64,000 nucleotides of DNA from an uncultured Gemmiger sp. (lineage in GTDB: Bacteria > Bacillota > Clostridia > Oscillospirales > Ruminococcaceae), in the NCBI GenBank assembly GCA_947629015.1, contig CANRCB010000006.1:24347-88346 (forward strand), given 5' to 3'. The notes under the pieces were generated by a model. The model ran no database searches. It was not told the DNA's origin and worked only from the letters and a program-made list of their open reading frames with translations. The position numbers and the translations under genes were made by a program. The stretch's first letter is position 1; each line of letters begins with the position of its first letter. Below are positions 18,933 to 27,801 of the stretch, in pieces.

Positions 18933-20054
18933 TTACACTTCGGTGAGTTCCCCGCGGGAGCTTGCCTTGAGGTAGGCGTAGATGAAGCCGTCCAGGTCGC
19001 CGTCCATGACGGCCTGCACGTTGCCGTTCTCGAAATTGGTGCGGTGGTCCTTGACGAGGGTGTAGGGCATGAACACATAGCTGCGGATCTGGTGCCCCCA
19101 CGCGATCTCGTTCTGCACGCCCTTGATGTCCTCGATCTTATCTTTATGCTGCTGCAGGGCGATCTGGTAGAGCTTTGCCTTGAGCATCTCCATGGCGTAT
19201 TCGCGGTTTTGCAGCTGGCTGCGCTGGGTCTGGCAGCTGGTCACGATGCCGGTGGGCTTGTGGATGAGGCGCACGGCGGAGCTCGTCTTGTTGATGTGCT
19301 GCCCGCCCGCGCCGGAGGAGCGGTAGACCTGCATCTCGACGTCCTCGGGGCGGATGTCGATCTTGATATTGTCGTCCAGTTCCGGCATGACCTCCAGGCT
19401 GGCAAAGCTCGTCTGGCGGCGGGCGTTGGCGTCAAAGGGGCTGATGCGCACCAGGCGGTGCACGCCGTGCTCCGATTTAAGCATACCGTAGGCGTTTTGC
19501 CCCTTGACCATCATCGAGGCAGATTTGATGCCCGCCTCGTCGCCGTCCAGCACGTCCAGCACCTCGACGCCGTAGCCGTGCGCGGCCGCCCAGCGGCTGT
19601 ACATGCGGTAGAGCATCTCGGCCCAGTCCTGCGCTTCGGTGCCGCCCGTGCCGGCGTGGAAGGTGAGAATGGCGTTGGAATGGTCATACTCGCCCGAGAG
19701 CATCGTCATCAGCTGCAGCTCCTCCACCGCCTTGCCGACGCCCTCCACCGCACCCTCGCCTTCGGGGAGCAGGGCGGGGTCGTTCTCTTCCTCGATCATG
19801 TCGAGCAAAAGCTCCGCCTCCTCATACTGGGTGGAAAGGCGGCGGTAACGCTCCAGCTTTGCCTTGAGCTCGCTCGATTCGGCATAGACCTTCTGGCTGG
19901 CCTCGGGGTCGTCGTAAAAGCCGGGCATCGTCATGCGGTGCTCCAGCTCCGCCACGCGCTTTTCGCTGGCTTCGATGGAAAGCGCGTCCCGCAGGTCGCG
20001 CACGGCGCCCGCATACCCCTGCAGCCGGGTCTTCAATTCGGCAATGGTGATCAT
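18933..20054 (-). CDS. prfB: Peptide chain release factor 2
   Basis: Recognises UGA/UAA and triggers peptide release. The 373-residue protein has the stop-codon tripeptide SPF (RISPFDANARR) and the GGQ loop (RSSGAGGQHINKTSS). Most bacterial prfB genes need a +1 frameshift at an in-frame UGA near codon 25. Here the frame is continuous from ATG 20054, and the corresponding place reads CTT TCC, with no UGA and no internal Shine-Dalgarno element. Autoregulation by frameshifting is therefore absent. A clear promoter lies 47 bp upstream. Confidence 0.96.
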   Translation of the reverse strand: MITIAELKTRLQGYAGAVRDLRDALSIEASEKRVAELEHRMTMPGFYDDPEASQKVYAESSELKAKLERYRRLSTQYEEAELLLDMIEEENDPALLPEGEGAVEGVGKAVEELQLMTMLSGEYDHSNAILTFHAGTGGTEAQDWAEMLYRMYSRWAAAHGYGVEVLDVLDGDEAGIKSASMMVKGQNAYGMLKSEHGVHRLVRISPFDANARRQTSFASLEVMPELDDNIKIDIRPEDVEMQVYRSSGAGGQHINKTSSAVRLIHKPTGIVTSCQTQRSQLQNREYAMEMLKAKLYQIALQQHKDKIEDIKGVQNEIAWGHQIRSYVFMPYTLVKDHRTNFENGNVQAVMDGDLDGFIYAYLKASSRGELTEV

Positions 20055-20100
20055 ACAGTTCCCCTTTTATCCTGGTTTGGCGCAAACTTCTACGATATCC

Positions 20101-20129
20101 AGTATAGTCCAAATCCCGGCGGTTGTAAA
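20101..20129 (-). promoter_or_regulatory. Promoter of prfB
   Basis: Minus-strand TTTACA, 17-nt spacer, TATACT, about 47 bp upstream of the prfB start. Confidence 0.65.
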
Positions 20130-20170
20130 GGGGGCGCGGGGTTTGACACAGTTCTTTCATAGAAAATCCG

Positions 20171-20198
20171 TTGCTTTTATCAAAATCTGCGCTATAAT
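20171..20198 (+). promoter_or_regulatory. Promoter for the zinc-finger/DUF2628 gene (and possibly galU-galT)
   Basis: TTGCTT, 16-nt spacer, perfect TATAAT; the ATG is 47 bp downstream. A TTGACA at 20143 is too far from the TATAAT (44 nt) to pair with it. Confidence 0.55.
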
Positions 20199-20244
20199 AT
20201 TGCCATGAGGCAATTTAAGCCTTTACCATTGCCGGAGGAGACCC

Positions 20245-21249
20245 ATGATGAGATTTACAGGGGAACCATGCCCCGTCTGCAGCGAGAAATTCAAAGAAGG
20301 GGACGACATCGTCGTCTGCCCCGAGTGCGGCACGCCCTACCACCGCGCCTGCTGGGCCAAAGCCGGCGCGTGCGTGCACGCGGCGGAGCATGCCGCGGGG
20401 TTTGAGTGGCAGCCCCGCGCCGGCGCGGGCGCCGGCGCCGCCTGCGTGTGCCCCAACTGCGGCGCGCACAACGAGCCGGGCGCCGCGTATTGCAGCCATT
20501 GCGGCGTGCCGCTGGGCCGGGATACCGCCGCCGACCGGCAAAACGCCCCCATCTATACCCGAACGCCCACAGAGGCGCCGCAGCCCCGCGCGTCGCGCGC
20601 CGGCGCGCAGCCGGACGGCGTGCGCATGGCCGCCTACACCGCCGGGGAGGATGGCGGCATCTACCGCCGCGAGGTCGGCCCCGACGACGCCATCGACGGC
20701 ATCAAGGCGCGGGACTGGGCCAGCTTTGTGGGGCGTTCCAGCCCGTATTATCTGATGCAGTTTTTCCGCATGAGCGCGACAAAGCGCAAGACGGGCGTCA
20801 GCTTTTCGGTGCTGCTGTTCGGGCCGGGGTACTTTTTCTACCGCAAGATGTGGCGCGAGGGGCTTTTGTATGCCGCCGCGCTGCTGCTGCTGGGGCTGCC
20901 CGGCACGCTGCTGATGCTGCTGGATGCCGGCGTGCTGCCCGCCGCCGGCTGGAACATCGGCTTTTTGGCCATGCTGGCGCAGGTGTGCGCCATCGCCAGC
21001 TGGGCGGTGACGGTGGCCATGTGCCTTTTGGGGGTATACCTGTACAAGAAATCGGCCGCGAAGCGCATCCGGGAAGTCTATGACCGCGTGCCCGACGGCC
21101 CCGACCGCGCGGACGCGCTGGCCCTGTGCGGCGGCACCAGCCTGCTGGCACCGGCACTGTATATGCTGGCGCTCTTTTTGGGCTCGATGGCGTTTGCCGC
21201 GCTGCTGGGCCCGTATGTGCAGACCCTGCTCTACGGCGTGACGCCGTAA
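20245..21249 (+). CDS. RING/zinc-ribbon membrane protein with DUF2628-like region
   Basis: 334-residue protein. Residues 1-45 form a prokaryotic RING-type zinc finger (CPVCSEKF, then CPECGTPYHRACWAKAGAC). Residues 68-90 form a zinc ribbon (CPNCGAHNEPGAAYCSHCG). After a proline/alanine linker comes a membrane region with SSPYYLMQFFRMSATKRK, GPGYFFYRKMWREG and four or so helices, as in DUF2628 proteins. The family is common in Clostridia with unknown function; protein binding by the fingers is plausible. There are two in-frame ATGs (20245, 20248) after GGAGGAG. It may share a transcript with galU 34 bp downstream. Confidence 0.82.
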   Translation: MMRFTGEPCPVCSEKFKEGDDIVVCPECGTPYHRACWAKAGACVHAAEHAAGFEWQPRAGAGAGAACVCPNCGAHNEPGAAYCSHCGVPLGRDTAADRQNAPIYTRTPTEAPQPRASRAGAQPDGVRMAAYTAGEDGGIYRREVGPDDAIDGIKARDWASFVGRSSPYYLMQFFRMSATKRKTGVSFSVLLFGPGYFFYRKMWREGLLYAAALLLLGLPGTLLMLLDAGVLPAAGWNIGFLAMLAQVCAIASWAVTVAMCLLGVYLYKKSAAKRIREVYDRVPDGPDRADALALCGGTSLLAPALYMLALFLGSMAFAALLGPYVQTLLYGVTP

Positions 21250-21283
21250 GGATACAAAATCCGCCGGGCAAGGAGTGTTGAAG

Positions 21284-22171
<888 letters not shown>

Positions 22172-22188
22172 CGCAGGAGGTTTTTTGT

Positions 22189-23769
22189 ATGAGCACCGCC
22201 CCCACCCCCGGCCGCTTGGCCGAATTGGACGCCGCGCTGGCGTTGGACGCAGAAAAACTGCTGGCCTTCGGCGCCCGCCACAAGCTGGTCGGCCCTTTGG
22301 ACGCCATCGTGGCGCGCAACACCCTGCTGGACCTGCTGGGGCTGGCGGCGCCGTATGAGGGCGCCGTGCCCGACACCCCCGACGACGGCACCCCCACCGC
22401 CATTTTGGAGCCGATGCTGGACCGCGCGGCGGAAAAAGGGCTGTTTGACAACGATGTCTTGCAGCTGCGCCAGAATTTTGAGGCGCGGCTGATGGGCGCC
22501 CTGATGCCGCGTGAGCGCGAGGTGTGCAAAAAGTTCAAAAAACTGCGGGAGAAAAAGGGCCCGCAGGCGGCCACCGACTGGTTTTATGACCTGTGCGTGG
22601 TCAGCAACTACATCCGCACCGCGCAGATCGCGCGCAACATCCGGTGGAACACCGCCACGCCCTACGGCGAGCTGGAGATCACCATCAACCTGACCAAGCC
22701 CGAGAAGGATCCCCGCACCATCGCGCTGGAGCGGCTGCAGCCCAAGAGCGGCTACCCCGCCTGTATGCTGTGCAAGGAGAACATCGGCTACGCCGGGCGC
22801 GTCAACTTTCCGGCGCGGCAGACCCACCGCATCGTCCCGGTGGAGCTGGCCGGCACGCAGTTCTACCTGCAATACAGCCCCTACGCCTATTTCCATGAGC
22901 ATTGCATCATCCTGCATGAGCAGCACATCCCCATGGAGATGACCGCCGAAACCCTTGCGCAGATCTTTGATTTTGTCGCGCAGTTCCCGCATTACACCTG
23001 CGGCTCCAACGCCGACCTGCCCATCGTGGGCGGCAGCATTTTGAGCCACAGCCATTTCCAGGGCGGGCGGTATGTGTTCCCCATGCAGCGCGCCGGCGTG
23101 GCCGTGGCGCTTACGCATCCGCAGTGGAAGGGCGTGCGGGCCGGCATCCTGAACTGGCCGGTGTCCACCATCCGCCTGACGGGCGAGGACGCGGGCGCCG
23201 TGCGTGCCGCCGCCGAAAGCATCCTGGCCGCGTGGCGCACCTACAGTGACGAAAGCGTGGGCATCCTGGCCGCCGAGGCGGACGGCACCCCGCACAACAC
23301 CGTGACCCCTATCCTGCACCATGACCCCGCTCACGGCTATGTGCTGGATCTGGCGTTGCGCAACAACCGCACCAGCGCCGAATACCCCGACGGCATCTTC
23401 CACCCGCACAGGCAGTGGCACAACATCAAAAAGGAGAACATCGGCCTCATCGAGGTGATGGGCCTTGCCATCCTGCCGGCGCGCTTGAAGGACCAGAGCG
23501 CCGCCATCGCCGATATCCTGACCGGCACCGCCCCCAACACCGCCCGCGAGGCGGGCAGCCCGCTGGCCGTCCACGCCGACTGGATCGATACGCTCATCGC
23601 CAAATACGGCACGGCCCTGCCGCGTGCGGAAGCCGAACAGGCCATCCGCGCCGAGATCGGCACGGTGTTCGGCCATGTGCTGGAGGATGCCGGCGTCTTT
23701 AAGCAGGACGCGGCCGGGCAGGCGGCCTTCCTGCGGTTTGCCCAAAGCGTGGGCCTGCGGGCGGAATGA
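22189..23769 (+). CDS. galT: UTP--hexose-1-phosphate (galactose-1-P) uridylyltransferase, class II
   Basis: Leloir pathway step exchanging UDP-glucose and galactose-1-phosphate. The 526-residue length matches the Firmicutes class II form rather than the ~350-residue E. coli type. It shows YPACMLCKENIGY, FHEHCIILHEQHIPM and the active-site pattern SHSHFQGG. ATG 22189 follows GCAGGAGG by eight bases. No galK or galE is seen in the window. Transcription ends at a perfect 14-bp hairpin about 45 bp after the stop. Confidence 0.94.
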   Translation: MSTAPTPGRLAELDAALALDAEKLLAFGARHKLVGPLDAIVARNTLLDLLGLAAPYEGAVPDTPDDGTPTAILEPMLDRAAEKGLFDNDVLQLRQNFEARLMGALMPREREVCKKFKKLREKKGPQAATDWFYDLCVVSNYIRTAQIARNIRWNTATPYGELEITINLTKPEKDPRTIALERLQPKSGYPACMLCKENIGYAGRVNFPARQTHRIVPVELAGTQFYLQYSPYAYFHEHCIILHEQHIPMEMTAETLAQIFDFVAQFPHYTCGSNADLPIVGGSILSHSHFQGGRYVFPMQRAGVAVALTHPQWKGVRAGILNWPVSTIRLTGEDAGAVRAAAESILAAWRTYSDESVGILAAEADGTPHNTVTPILHHDPAHGYVLDLALRNNRTSAEYPDGIFHPHRQWHNIKKENIGLIEVMGLAILPARLKDQSAAIADILTGTAPNTAREAGSPLAVHADWIDTLIAKYGTALPRAEAEQAIRAEIGTVFGHVLEDAGVFKQDAAGQAAFLRFAQSVGLRAE

Positions 23770-23813
23770 GCGCCGACGTTGGCGCGGGATATCCCGACAT
23801 TCACGCAGCTTTG

Positions 23814-23858
23814 GCGCGGGCGGGCTTGACAAGCCCGCCCGCGCTTGTTATAATAAAT
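23814..23858 (+). terminator. Terminator of galU-galT overlapping the rpsF promoter
   Basis: Perfect 14-bp stem GCGCGGGCGGGCTT / AAGCCCGCCCGCGC with loop GAC, followed by TTGTTATAATAAATT. The loop and adjacent stem bases spell TTGACA, the -35 box of the next promoter. Confidence 0.75.
23826..23854 (+). promoter_or_regulatory. Promoter of rpsF-ssb-rpsR
   Basis: Consensus TTGACA, 17-nt spacer, TATAAT. The -35 lies at the tip of the galT terminator hairpin and the spacer is its 3' arm. The leader before rpsF is about 80 nt. Confidence 0.85.
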
Positions 23859-23941
23859 TGCTATTTTCCCGAATGGGATAGCTTTCCTTGCTCCGCCCGC
23901 AAGAGGCGGGGCCATATGTCCAAAAGGAGGTGTACAGAACC

Positions 23942-24229
23942 ATGGCCAAGTACGAAACCATGCTGGTCACCAAGGTCCTGCCCGAAGGGGAAGAGGCCAA
24001 CGCTTTGGTGGAGAAGTTCAAGGCTCTCATCGAGGCGAACGGGACCATCGATTCTGTCGACGATTGGGGCAAACGGCGCCTTGCCTACCCCATCGAGGAC
24101 GAGACCGAAGGCATGTATACGGTGATCAAGTTCACCAGCGGGCCGGAATTCCCGGCGGAGCTGGAGCGTATCTACGGCATCACCGAAGGGGTTTTGCGCA
24201 GCATCGTTGTGGCAGAGCCCGAAGACTAA
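23942..24229 (+). CDS. rpsF: 30S ribosomal protein S6
   Basis: 95-residue S6, which binds S18 on the 30S platform. It starts MAKYETMLVTKVLPEGEEAN and contains DDWGKRRLAYPIEDETEGMY, the canonical S6 core. ATG 23942 follows AAAGGAGG; the longer track start lies in the untranslated leader. It is the first gene of the conserved rpsF-ssb-rpsR operon. Confidence 0.98.
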   Translation: MAKYETMLVTKVLPEGEEANALVEKFKALIEANGTIDSVDDWGKRRLAYPIEDETEGMYTVIKFTSGPEFPAELERIYGITEGVLRSIVVAEPED

Positions 24230-24244
24230 GAGGAGTTTAGACCA

Positions 24245-24751
24245 ATGCTGAATGTTGTTGCTATCATGGGCCGCCTTGTGGCCGACCCGCAGTTGCGCCA
24301 GACGACCACCGGCCGCAGCGTTGCGACCTTCCGCATCGCGTGCGACCGCAACCGCAAAGGCCCCGACGGCCAGAGCCAGGCCGATTTTATCGACATCGTC
24401 GCCTGGGAGCGCACGGCGGAGTTCATCTGCCGCTACTTTACCAAGGGCAGCCTGATCGCCGTGGACGGCCGTATCCAGACCCGCAACTACCAGGACAAAA
24501 ACGGCAACAACCGCACCGCGTTCGAGATCGTGGCCAACAATGTGAACTTTGCCGGCCCGCGCAACCAGAACGCGAACCCCAACCAGGGTGCGCCCGCGCG
24601 CAGCTATACCCCCGCGCAGGAATACGCGCCCGCCCCCGCGCAGGAGTATACCCCCCGCCCCATTGAGCAGCAGGCCCCGGCCGCCAGCTATTCCGCCGGC
24701 AGCAACGACGACTTTGCGCTCATCGAGGATGAGGGCGACCTGCCCTTCTGA
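24245..24751 (+). CDS. ssb: Single-stranded DNA-binding protein
   Basis: 168-residue SSB. The OB fold covers roughly residues 1-108 (NVVAIMGRLVADPQLRQTTT, FIDIVAWERTAEFICRYFTKG). A Pro/Gln-rich disordered linker of about 50 residues follows, ending in the acidic tip EDEGDLPF that recruits partner proteins. It lies 15 bp after rpsF with GAGG upstream. Repeated PAQEY units in the linker are low complexity. Confidence 0.97.
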   Translation: MLNVVAIMGRLVADPQLRQTTTGRSVATFRIACDRNRKGPDGQSQADFIDIVAWERTAEFICRYFTKGSLIAVDGRIQTRNYQDKNGNNRTAFEIVANNVNFAGPRNQNANPNQGAPARSYTPAQEYAPAPAQEYTPRPIEQQAPAASYSAGSNDDFALIEDEGDLPF

Positions 24752-24793
24752 TGTGATTTTTCTTTCATCCTGTCTTAAAGGAGGTTTTTTGCC

Positions 24794-25036
24794 ATGCCTA
24801 TGGATCGTTCCGGCCGGCCCATGCACCGCGGCCGCAAAAAGGTCTGCAGCTTCTGTGTGGACCGCATCAAACACATCGACTATAAGGATCTGCCCCGCCT
24901 GCGCAAGTATGTGAGCGAGCGCGCCAAGATCATCCCCCGCCGTGTGACCGGCACCTGCGCCTTCCATCAGCGCGAGCTGACGGTGGCCATCAAGCGGGCC
25001 CGCACCATGGCGCTCATGCCCTATGTGAGCGATTGA
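24794..25036 (+). CDS. rpsR: 30S ribosomal protein S18
   Basis: 80-residue S18. It contains [16 protein letters not shown] and [21 protein letters not shown]; the cysteines fit the zinc-binding (C+) form of S18. AAAGGAGG lies eight bases before ATG 24794. It ends the rpsF-ssb-rpsR operon, whose transcript runs into the structured repeat that starts at 25061. Confidence 0.97.
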   Translation: MPMDRSGRPMHRGRKKVCSFCVDRIKHIDYKDLPRLRKYVSERAKIIPRRVTGTCAFHQRELTVAIKRARTMALMPYVSD

Positions 25037-25060
25037 GCCGCTTTTGCACAACACCACAAA

Positions 25061-25290
25061 CGCGCCGCCGTGCTTTGGCACGGCGGCGCGCTGCAAAACA
25101 AAAGAGGGGTTCGGCTTTGCTGGCTGCGCCAGTCCGCCTGCACCCCTCTCTTGGACACACCCCGTCGCAAAAAATACCGTGCGCATGCCTTTCAGGCGAC
25201 TTGCACGGTATTTTTTGCTCTAGAGGTATCGGCCTCGTCGGTTCATGCCCGCCGAGGCCGATAGATTTAAAAGCATACTTTTTGGCTGTC
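25061..25290 (-). repeat. Four-hairpin structured repeat, copy 1
   Basis: In minus-strand reading the order is: hairpin 1 (ATCGGCCTCG...CGAGGCCGAT), TCTAGAG, hairpin 2 (GCAAAAAATACCGTGC...GCACGGTATTTTTTGC), hairpin 3 (CAAGAGAGGGGT...ACCCCTCTTTTG), then hairpin 4 (CGCGCCGCCGTGC, loop CAAA, perfect 13-bp stem). Copies 2 and 3 are at 50771-50971 and 52850-53048 in the opposite orientation. Hairpin 2 has A6 and T6 arms and could terminate transcription in both directions. Here it separates the convergent rpsR and the PASTA gene. No coding frame is conserved among the copies. Confidence 0.85.
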
Positions 25291-25311
25291 CCGCAGCCAT
25301 TTTGCGGCCTT

Positions 25312-26892
25312 CTACTGCCCGGCGATGGCGAGCACCACCGTCGTTTTGGTGGGGTCGATCTCGGTGCCGGCCTTGACGCTGCACGTGACCACCTGGCCGA
25401 TGAAATCCCCGTCAAAGGGCTGGTTCGCGTTGCCGACATCCTCATACACAAGCTCGTAGGGGATGCCTGCCTCGTCCAGCTTTTTGGTGGCGTCGGTCTC
25501 GTGCAGGCCCAGCACCACCGGCATCTCCACCTTGGGCGGGCCCAGGCTGAGCACCAGCTCCAGCGTCTGGTCCTGCTGCCAGGCGCTGAAGGCGGCGGGG
25601 TCCTGCCGGATGACGCAGCCCTCGGGCACATCGGCGCTGTATTCCTCCACAAGGGTGATGCGGTAGGCGGTGTACAGGTCACTGCCCTCGATATCCTGCC
25701 GGTAGTTTTTGCCGACAAGATCCGGCACAAGGCCGGCGTCCGGCGCCGGCGCGGCGCTGCCGCCCACCGCCGGGGCGGCGGTCCCGGCCGGCTGCGGCGC
25801 GGCGCTGCCCCCGCCGCCCGCAAGCAGTGCCCACAGCAGCAGGGCCGCCAGCACAAAGATGACCACCAGCCAGATGCCCATCAGCTTGGCGGTGCTGATC
25901 TGGTTGTCGCCGCGGTCAAACATGGCGCTGGCGACGCCGGGGTCATCCAATGCCGAGGAAAGTTCCTGCACCGTCTGCATACGCTTGGCGCTGTCCAGGC
26001 GCAGCGCGCAGGCCAGCACGCGGGAAAAATACGCCGGCACGCCGGATTCCAGGCTGTGGGCGGCCTCCATGCTGTCACGGTTCCGGCGCTGGCGGGCCGG
26101 GACCGGCTTTTGGTTGGTGACCATGCGGTAGATGACCGCCGCCAGCGCGTACACGTCGGTGTAGGTGCCGGAAAACTCGGCGGCCGAATACTGCTCCGGC
26201 GCGGCGTACCCGCCGTAAAGCTGGCTTTTGAGCTCGCTGCCGTGGGTGCGCAGGGCCAGGGTGCCGTAGCCGGTCAGGCGGGCGTCGCCGTCCAGCGGGA
26301 GCAGGATGTTGTCCGGGCAGATGCCGCGGTGGATAAGCCCCGCCTTGTGCATGGCCGCCACGCCCGCCATCACGGGGCGCAGCATCTCGCACGCTTCGGT
26401 GGGGGCCATGGGGCGCGGGCGCAGCGAAAGGTAGTGGGTGAGGGTCATGCCCTTGTAGCTTTCCTCCACGGCGTAGACGGTGTTGTTTTCCTCCCACACG
26501 TCCAAAATGGTGGAAAGCCCCTCGCCGGGGGTGATGGCCTTGAGGTCCTCATACAGGTCCTTGAAATCCATCAGGCTGGTCTTGAACAGCACCTCCCGCC
26601 CGGGGATGGGCAGCAGGCCGCCGTCCCGCCCGCGGCCGTTGCACAGCGTGACGGGGAAAAACTCCTTGATGCGCACAAAACTGCGCTGCGCGTTCTCAAC
26701 GCCCTGGTAGCACAGCCCGTCACCGTCGGAGAACAGGTACTCCCCCACGGTGTAACGGCCGTCCAAAAGCGTGCCGAGGGGCAGCGCGCCTTCCGGGTTG
26801 CGGTTGCGCAGGTCCCGGCCGCAGTGCGGGCATTCCTGCCCCGGCGGCGCGGGCAGCGGCTGCAAACAGTACGGGCAGATGATGCCGGCCAT
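25312..26892 (-). CDS. PASTA-domain protein kinase-like protein, predicted catalytically impaired
   Basis: 526-residue membrane protein. Residues 6-24 form a zinc ribbon (CPYC...CPHC). Residues 45-320 have a Ser/Thr kinase fold with the ATP-anchoring Lys in VRIKEF (76) and the activation-segment GGYAAPEQY (227-235). The catalytic loop reads IHRGICPDNILL, so the HRD aspartate is Gly at 190, and the DFG position reads LTGYG, losing the metal-binding Asp. One transmembrane helix (about 338-358) and two PASTA domains (about 385-526, PDLVGKN and MPVVLGLHETDATKKL) follow. ATG 26892 follows a GGGGG tract. Likely a pseudokinase sensing cell-wall material; that role is inference. Confidence 0.88.
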   Translation of the reverse strand: MAGIICPYCLQPLPAPPGQECPHCGRDLRNRNPEGALPLGTLLDGRYTVGEYLFSDGDGLCYQGVENAQRSFVRIKEFFPVTLCNGRGRDGGLLPIPGREVLFKTSLMDFKDLYEDLKAITPGEGLSTILDVWEENNTVYAVEESYKGMTLTHYLSLRPRPMAPTEACEMLRPVMAGVAAMHKAGLIHRGICPDNILLPLDGDARLTGYGTLALRTHGSELKSQLYGGYAAPEQYSAAEFSGTYTDVYALAAVIYRMVTNQKPVPARQRRNRDSMEAAHSLESGVPAYFSRVLACALRLDSAKRMQTVQELSSALDDPGVASAMFDRGDNQISTAKLMGIWLVVIFVLAALLLWALLAGGGGSAAPQPAGTAAPAVGGSAAPAPDAGLVPDLVGKNYRQDIEGSDLYTAYRITLVEEYSADVPEGCVIRQDPAAFSAWQQDQTLELVLSLGPPKVEMPVVLGLHETDATKKLDEAGIPYELVYEDVGNANQPFDGDFIGQVVTCSVKAGTEIDPTKTTVVLAIAGQ

Positions 26893-26997
26893 GGCTGTGT
26901 CCCCCCTTCCCCCGTATTGGGATGCGCGGCGGCGCCGCACACAAAGCAGGGGCCGCGCTGGGCGCGTACCCCTGCCCAATGGTTTCAAAAAAGCCGC

Positions 26998-27735
26998 TCA
27001 GCGGTCAAGGTCGTCCTCGTTTTCCAGGGTGTGCCAGGCGTTCTGCACATCGTCGTCGTCGTCCAGGGCGTCCAGCAGCTTGGCCATGTTGGCCATCTGG
27101 TCGGGGTCGGTCAGCGTGGTGGTGGTGGAAGGCACCATCGCCACGTCGGCCGAGATAAAGGTGTAGCCCTTGCCCTCCAGCGCTTCGCACACGGCGGCGA
27201 AGGCGTCAGGGCTGGTGGTCACCTCGGCGGCGTCCTCCCCGGCGTCAAAATCCTCGGCGCCGGCGTCGAGGGCGTCCATCATCAGCTCGTCGGGATCCTT
27301 GTCCTCAAGGTCGACGACGATGACGCCCTTCTGGGTGAACATGAAGCCCACGCAGCCCATCTGGCCAAGGTTGCCGCCGAACTTGTCAAAGTAATGGCGC
27401 AGGTTGGCGGCGGTGCGGTTGCGGTTGTCGGTGAGCGTCTCGACCATGACGGCGATGCCGCCGGGGCCGTAGCCCTCGTAGGTGATGGCCTCATATTCCG
27501 TCTTGTCGCCGCCCTCGGCGCGCTTGATGATGCGCTGGATGTTGTCATTGGGGACGTTGTTGGCCTTGGCCTTGGAGATGAGCGCCGCCAGCTTGCCGTT
27601 GGAGGCAGGATCCCCGCCGCCCTCACGCACCGCGACGCTGATCTCCCGCCCGATCTTGGTAAAAATCTTGGCGCGGGCGCCGTCGGTCTTTTCCTTTTTG
27701 CGCTTGATGTTGTTCCACTTGCTATGTCCGGACAT
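26998..27735 (-). CDS. yebC: YebC/PmpR family protein
   Basis: 245-residue YebC family protein, described as a transcriptional regulator and, in recent work on the family, as a factor helping translation of difficult motifs. It begins MSGHSKWNNIKRKKEKTDGA and contains GREISVAVREGGGDPASN, VPNDNIQRIIKRAEGG and EGYGPGGIAVMVETLTDN, all diagnostic. The acidic C-terminus ends in a run of Asp residues. It has its own promoter lying at the 3' end of cca. Confidence 0.95.
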   Translation of the reverse strand: MSGHSKWNNIKRKKEKTDGARAKIFTKIGREISVAVREGGGDPASNGKLAALISKAKANNVPNDNIQRIIKRAEGGDKTEYEAITYEGYGPGGIAVMVETLTDNRNRTAANLRHYFDKFGGNLGQMGCVGFMFTQKGVIVVDLEDKDPDELMMDALDAGAEDFDAGEDAAEVTTSPDAFAAVCEALEGKGYTFISADVAMVPSTTTTLTDPDQMANMAKLLDALDDDDDVQNAWHTLENEDDLDR

Positions 27736-27772
27736 GGTTTCACCCCTATGAAGATTTGCTCATACAGTGGTT

Positions 27773-27801
27773 AGTATACCACACTCTCACCGGGTTTTCA
27801 A
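27773..27801 (-). promoter_or_regulatory. Promoter of yebC
   Basis: Minus-strand TTGAAA, 17-nt spacer, TATACT, with TG one base before the -10. It overlaps the last codons of cca. Confidence 0.7.

Noticed and set aside
20143-20148. TTGACA as -35 for the zinc-finger gene
   Set aside because: It is 44 bp from the TATAAT; TTGCTT at 16 bp is the better partner.
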